Part shown: piece by piece, positions 61,591 through 64,000 of the stretch
How the letters are laid out: each line of letters opens with the position of its first letter
Numbering within the stretch: position 1 is the stretch's first letter
Assembly: GCF_900148505.1 (NCBI RefSeq)
Contig: NZ_FRXO01000012.1
Span: forward strand, 1-64,000
Direction: 5' to 3'
Source: Pseudoxanthobacter soli DSM 19599
Lineage (GTDB): Bacteria > Pseudomonadota > Alphaproteobacteria > Rhizobiales > Segnochrobactraceae
Length of the DNA stretch: 64,000 bases
The notes under the pieces: generated by a model
What the model was told of the DNA's origin: nothing
What the model saw: only the letters and a program-made list of their open reading frames with translations
The model's database searches: none
Position numbers and translations under genes: made by a program

Positions 61591-62532
61591 ATGCGCGCTT
61601 TCGCCCTTGCCGTCGGTCTGATGATGGCCGGCCTTACCGCCACCCCGGCCGCCGCGGCCGACAAGCTGACGGTTCTGCTGGAGTGGTTCGTCAACCCGGA
61701 CCACGCGCCGCTGATCATCGCCGAGCAGCTCGGCATGTTCGAGAAGGCCGGGCTCGACGTCGCGCTCGTGCCGCCGACCGATCCCGCGGCGCCGCCGCGC
61801 CTGATCGCCGCCAAGCAGGCGGACGTGGCGATCCACTACGAGCCGAGCCTGTTCCTCGACGTCGATGCGGGCCTGCCGCTGATCCGGTTCGGATCGCTCG
61901 TCGAAACGCCGCTCAACACGCTGACGGTGCTCGAAGGCGGGCCGATCCAGAAGCTCTCGGACCTGCGCGGCAAGCGGATCGGGTTCTCCGTCGCCGGGTT
62001 CGAGGACGCGCTCCTGCAGACGATGCTGAGCTCGGCCGGGCTGACGAAGTCCGACGTCGAGCTCGTCAACGTCAATTTCTCGCTCTCGCCGGCGCTGATC
62101 TCCGGGCGTGTCGATGCCACCATCGGCGGCTATCGCAATTTCGAGCTGACGCAGATGCGGCAGGAAGGCCATCCCGGCCGGGCGTTCTACCCGGAGGAGC
62201 ACGGGGTGCCGCCCTATGAGGAGCTGATCTTCGTCACCCACCGCGATCTCGCCAGCGACAACCGGCTGCCGCGGTTCCTCGCGGCGGTGGAACAGGCCTC
62301 GCTCTACATCACCAACCATCCGCAGGATGCGTGGCAGCTGTTCATCAAGGCCTATCCGGATCTCAACAACGACCTGAACAAGCAGGCGTTCTTCGACACG
62401 ATCCCGCGCTTCGCCAAGCGGCCGGGCGCCATCGATCTCGGCGCCTACCAGCGGTTCGGGACGTTCCTGAAAGAGCAGGGCCTGATCAAGACGGTGCCGG
62501 CCGTCGGCCAGATCGCCGTCTCGGTGCGATAG
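61591..62532 (+). CDS. thiY: ABC importer binding protein for a thiamine pyrimidine precursor (ThiY-like, NMT1 family)
   Basis: 313 residues. Signal peptide about 1-22 (ending AAAA before DKLTVLLEW). The NMT1/THI5 fold is evident: LLEWFVNPDHAPLIIAEQLGMFEKAG, DVAIHYEPSLFLDV and VDATIGGYRNFELTQM. ATG 61591 is preceded by AAGGAG. The 139 bases between thiX and thiY contain no ATPase gene. A hairpin follows at 62557-62578. Confidence 0.88.
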   Translation: MRAFALAVGLMMAGLTATPAAAADKLTVLLEWFVNPDHAPLIIAEQLGMFEKAGLDVALVPPTDPAAPPRLIAAKQADVAIHYEPSLFLDVDAGLPLIRFGSLVETPLNTLTVLEGGPIQKLSDLRGKRIGFSVAGFEDALLQTMLSSAGLTKSDVELVNVNFSLSPALISGRVDATIGGYRNFELTQMRQEGHPGRAFYPEEHGVPPYEELIFVTHRDLASDNRLPRFLAAVEQASLYITNHPQDAWQLFIKAYPDLNNDLNKQAFFDTIPRFAKRPGAIDLGAYQRFGTFLKEQGLIKTVPAVGQIAVSVR

Positions 62533-62556
62533 GCGTCGAGGCGGTCCGCCGTTTTC

Positions 62557-62578
62557 CCGGCCGGCAGTCGCCGGCCGG
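62557..62578. terminator. Hairpin between thiY and the HWE kinase
   Basis: CCGGCCGGC (62557-62565) pairs perfectly with GCCGGCCGG (62570-62578) around AGTC. It lies between convergent genes and could stop both, though no T run follows on the plus strand. Confidence 0.55.
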
Positions 62579-62584
62579 CTCTCC

Positions 62585-64000
62585 TCAGACCGTTTCCTCC
62601 GGCGCGAGCTGCGTCAGCGGGAAACGCAGCCGCCATTCCAGCCCGCCCGGCAGAAGGTCGAGATCGGCGGTGCCGTCGACGGCGCGCGGCACCAGCCGCT
62701 CCAGCATCACCCGGCCGAAGCCCTTGCGGCCGAGATCGATGACGGTCGGGCCGTGCTCCTCCTGCCAGACGACCTCGAACAGCGGACGCTCGCCGTCCGT
62801 TATGCGCTGCCATGCGACGCGCACGCGGCCGGCGGGCACCGACAGCGCGCCATATTTCGAGGCGTTGGTGGCGAGTTCGTGCAGCGCGAGGCCGACATTC
62901 TGGGCCGCTTCCGGGCTCAGCAGCGCATTTTCACCCTCGATCACCACCCGTTCGCCGCTGCCCTCGATCACGTGGCCGAGCTGGGTGTCGACGAGTTCGC
63001 GCAGCGAGGCGCCGTGCCAGCCGCTGTCGACGAGGAGGTCCAGGCTGCCGGCGAGCGCACGCAGCCGGGCCGAGAAGCGGATGACGAACGTGCCGACATC
63101 GTCGACGGTGCGGGCGGTCTGGCGGGCGATACCCTGCACGACCGCGAGCAGGTTCTTGGAGCGATGCGTCAGCTCGCGCATCATCACCTTGAGCTGGCGC
63201 TGGTGCTCCTTGTGGGCCGTCACGTCGATGGCGACGCAGACGAGGCCCGAGATCGCGCCGTCCTCATAGAGCGGCTCGACCCGCAGGTCGTACCAGTGGA
63301 TCTTCTCGCCGATCCGCAACGAGGCTTCCACCGTCTCCGGAACGCCCGTTTCGAGCACGGTGCGCTTGACCGGGTTGATGATGGTGGACGTGAGATCCGG
63401 CAGGCTTTCCGTGTCGGTGAAGCCGATGAAGTCGTCCACCTTCATGCCGTGCGGCGGATTGCACATCCACGAATAACGCAGGTCGCGATCGGTGGTGTAG
63501 ACGGTGATCGGCGAGCCTTCGAGCGCGAGTTCGAAGCGTTTGGTCGCAGCCGACAGCTCACGCGTGCGTGCTTCGACGCGCGATTCGAGGTCGGCGTTGA
63601 GCGCGGTCAGGCGCTCGACGAGAAGGCGCCGCTCGCTGGCGTCGGCCTCAAGGCGGCTGTTGGCCGCGGCGAGTTCGGCGGGCGAGGGCAGTCGCAGAAG
63701 CCTGGGCAGCGCGATCCAGAGCGCCGCAGCGGCCGCAAGCGAGAGGAGCGCCGTCGCGGCCTTCACGATTCCGGCGGCGGCGTACCACGGGAACCAGAGC
63801 GTCAGGAAGTCGCCTAGGTGCGCAAGCGCGCTGGCGCCGATGAAAGCCGCGAACAGCCAGCCGATGCGGCGGCGCGTCGGGTCTAGATCGCGCGAGCGGT
63901 GCACGAAGATCAGGATCGCGACCGGGATGGCGATATAGGCCACGGCCATGACGAGGTCGGAGATCGCATGCAGGGCGACGAGATCGGGCCTCCAGAGCAG
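62585..64000 (-). CDS. HWE-family sensor histidine kinase with ethylene-receptor-like membrane domain (5' end outside window)
   Basis: The frame is open to the window end, so the start lies beyond 64000; 471 residues are visible. Membrane part: ALHAISDLVMAVAYIAIPVA then GASALAHLGDFLTLW, the layout of ETR1-type ethylene-binding domains (Asp, Tyr, Pro and His kept; Ser where the copper Cys would be). A coiled coil and a PAS domain (RFELALEGSPITVYTTDRDL) follow. The HWE kinase domain has the phosphate-accepting His in RELTHRSKNLLAVVQG, N box HELATNASKYGAL and the Trp-x-Glu in VVWQEEHGP. No partner regulator is in the window. Confidence 0.9.
   Translation of the reverse strand: MLWRPDLVALHAISDLVMAVAYIAIPVAILIFVHRSRDLDPTRRRIGWLFAAFIGASALAHLGDFLTLWFPWYAAAGIVKAATALLSLAAAAALWIALPRLLRLPSPAELAAANSRLEADASERRLLVERLTALNADLESRVEARTRELSAATKRFELALEGSPITVYTTDRDLRYSWMCNPPHGMKVDDFIGFTDTESLPDLTSTIINPVKRTVLETGVPETVEASLRIGEKIHWYDLRVEPLYEDGAISGLVCVAIDVTAHKEHQRQLKVMMRELTHRSKNLLAVVQGIARQTARTVDDVGTFVIRFSARLRALAGSLDLLVDSGWHGASLRELVDTQLGHVIEGSGERVVIEGENALLSPEAAQNVGLALHELATNASKYGALSVPAGRVRVAWQRITDGERPLFEVVWQEEHGPTVIDLGRKGFGRVMLERLVPRAVDGTADLDLLPGGLEWRLRFPLTQLAPEETV

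Overview
The window is GC-rich DNA (roughly two thirds G+C) and looks like an alphaproteobacterium of the Hyphomicrobiales (Rhizobiales). The evidence is a 16S rRNA 5' end of alphaproteobacterial type, a complete repABC replication/partition locus with its counter-transcribed RNA, an imuA-imuB-dnaE2 cassette behind a GTTC-N7-GTTC LexA box, an IalB protein, an HWE-family kinase and clustered GANTC (CcrM) sites. A repABC locus about 10 kb from an rRNA operon, among housekeeping genes, suggests the origin region of a chromid (second chromosome) or an old repABC replicon fused into the chromosome. I cannot tell which from the window alone.

Layout. 1-5000: 16S 5' end with its promoter, then tkt-tal-ribBX, all on the minus strand. 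5300-6958: APC permease. 7192-10047: TPP-riboswitch thiOSGE operon. 10048-14872: repABC with three perfect parS palindromes and the antisense RNA. 14691-17399: LysR regulator and mmsA. 17526-20340: D-amino-acid module (DSD/DTA-like enzyme, RidA, DadA). 20427-27562: sugar or uronate module (ROK regulator, SMP-30 lactonase, ribose-type ABC importer, SDR, Udh-like dehydrogenase). 27913-33632: SOS mutagenesis cassette. 33920-37439: MscS channel, PhnD-like protein, fatty-acid desaturase. 37563-41456: four-gene osmoprotectant importer. 41699-47278: 1859-residue GH5 cellulase with Calx-beta and CBM2 modules. 47538-51394: LytS/LytTR pair, isochorismatase-fold hydrolase, aldo/keto reductase. 51780-52230: AT-rich island with two candidate small ORFs. 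52468-55298: 7TM-DISM kinase and OmpR-type regulator. 55420-58980: LysR/MFS pair and ialB. 59140-62532: GAF/Fis regulator and a TPP-riboswitch thiXY importer. 62585-64000: HWE kinase cut by the window end.

How genes work together. The two TPP riboswitches place thiazole synthesis and coupling (thiOSGE) and pyrimidine-precursor uptake (thiXY) under one signal. DadA, RidA and the DSD-like enzyme form a D-amino-acid oxidation and imine clean-up route. The ROK regulator, lactonase, dehydrogenases and ABC importer look like uptake and oxidation of a sugar or uronic acid. ImuA, ImuB and DnaE2 form the SOS mutasome.

Most notable: a GH5_1 catalytic domain that appears to be inserted inside a Calx-beta domain; a stem-loop repeat present twice, with stems that differ but still pair; the repABC origin with a parS inside repB and a dense GANTC cluster; and the AT-rich small-ORF island. 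No tRNA, transposase, integrase, prophage or CRISPR array was seen.
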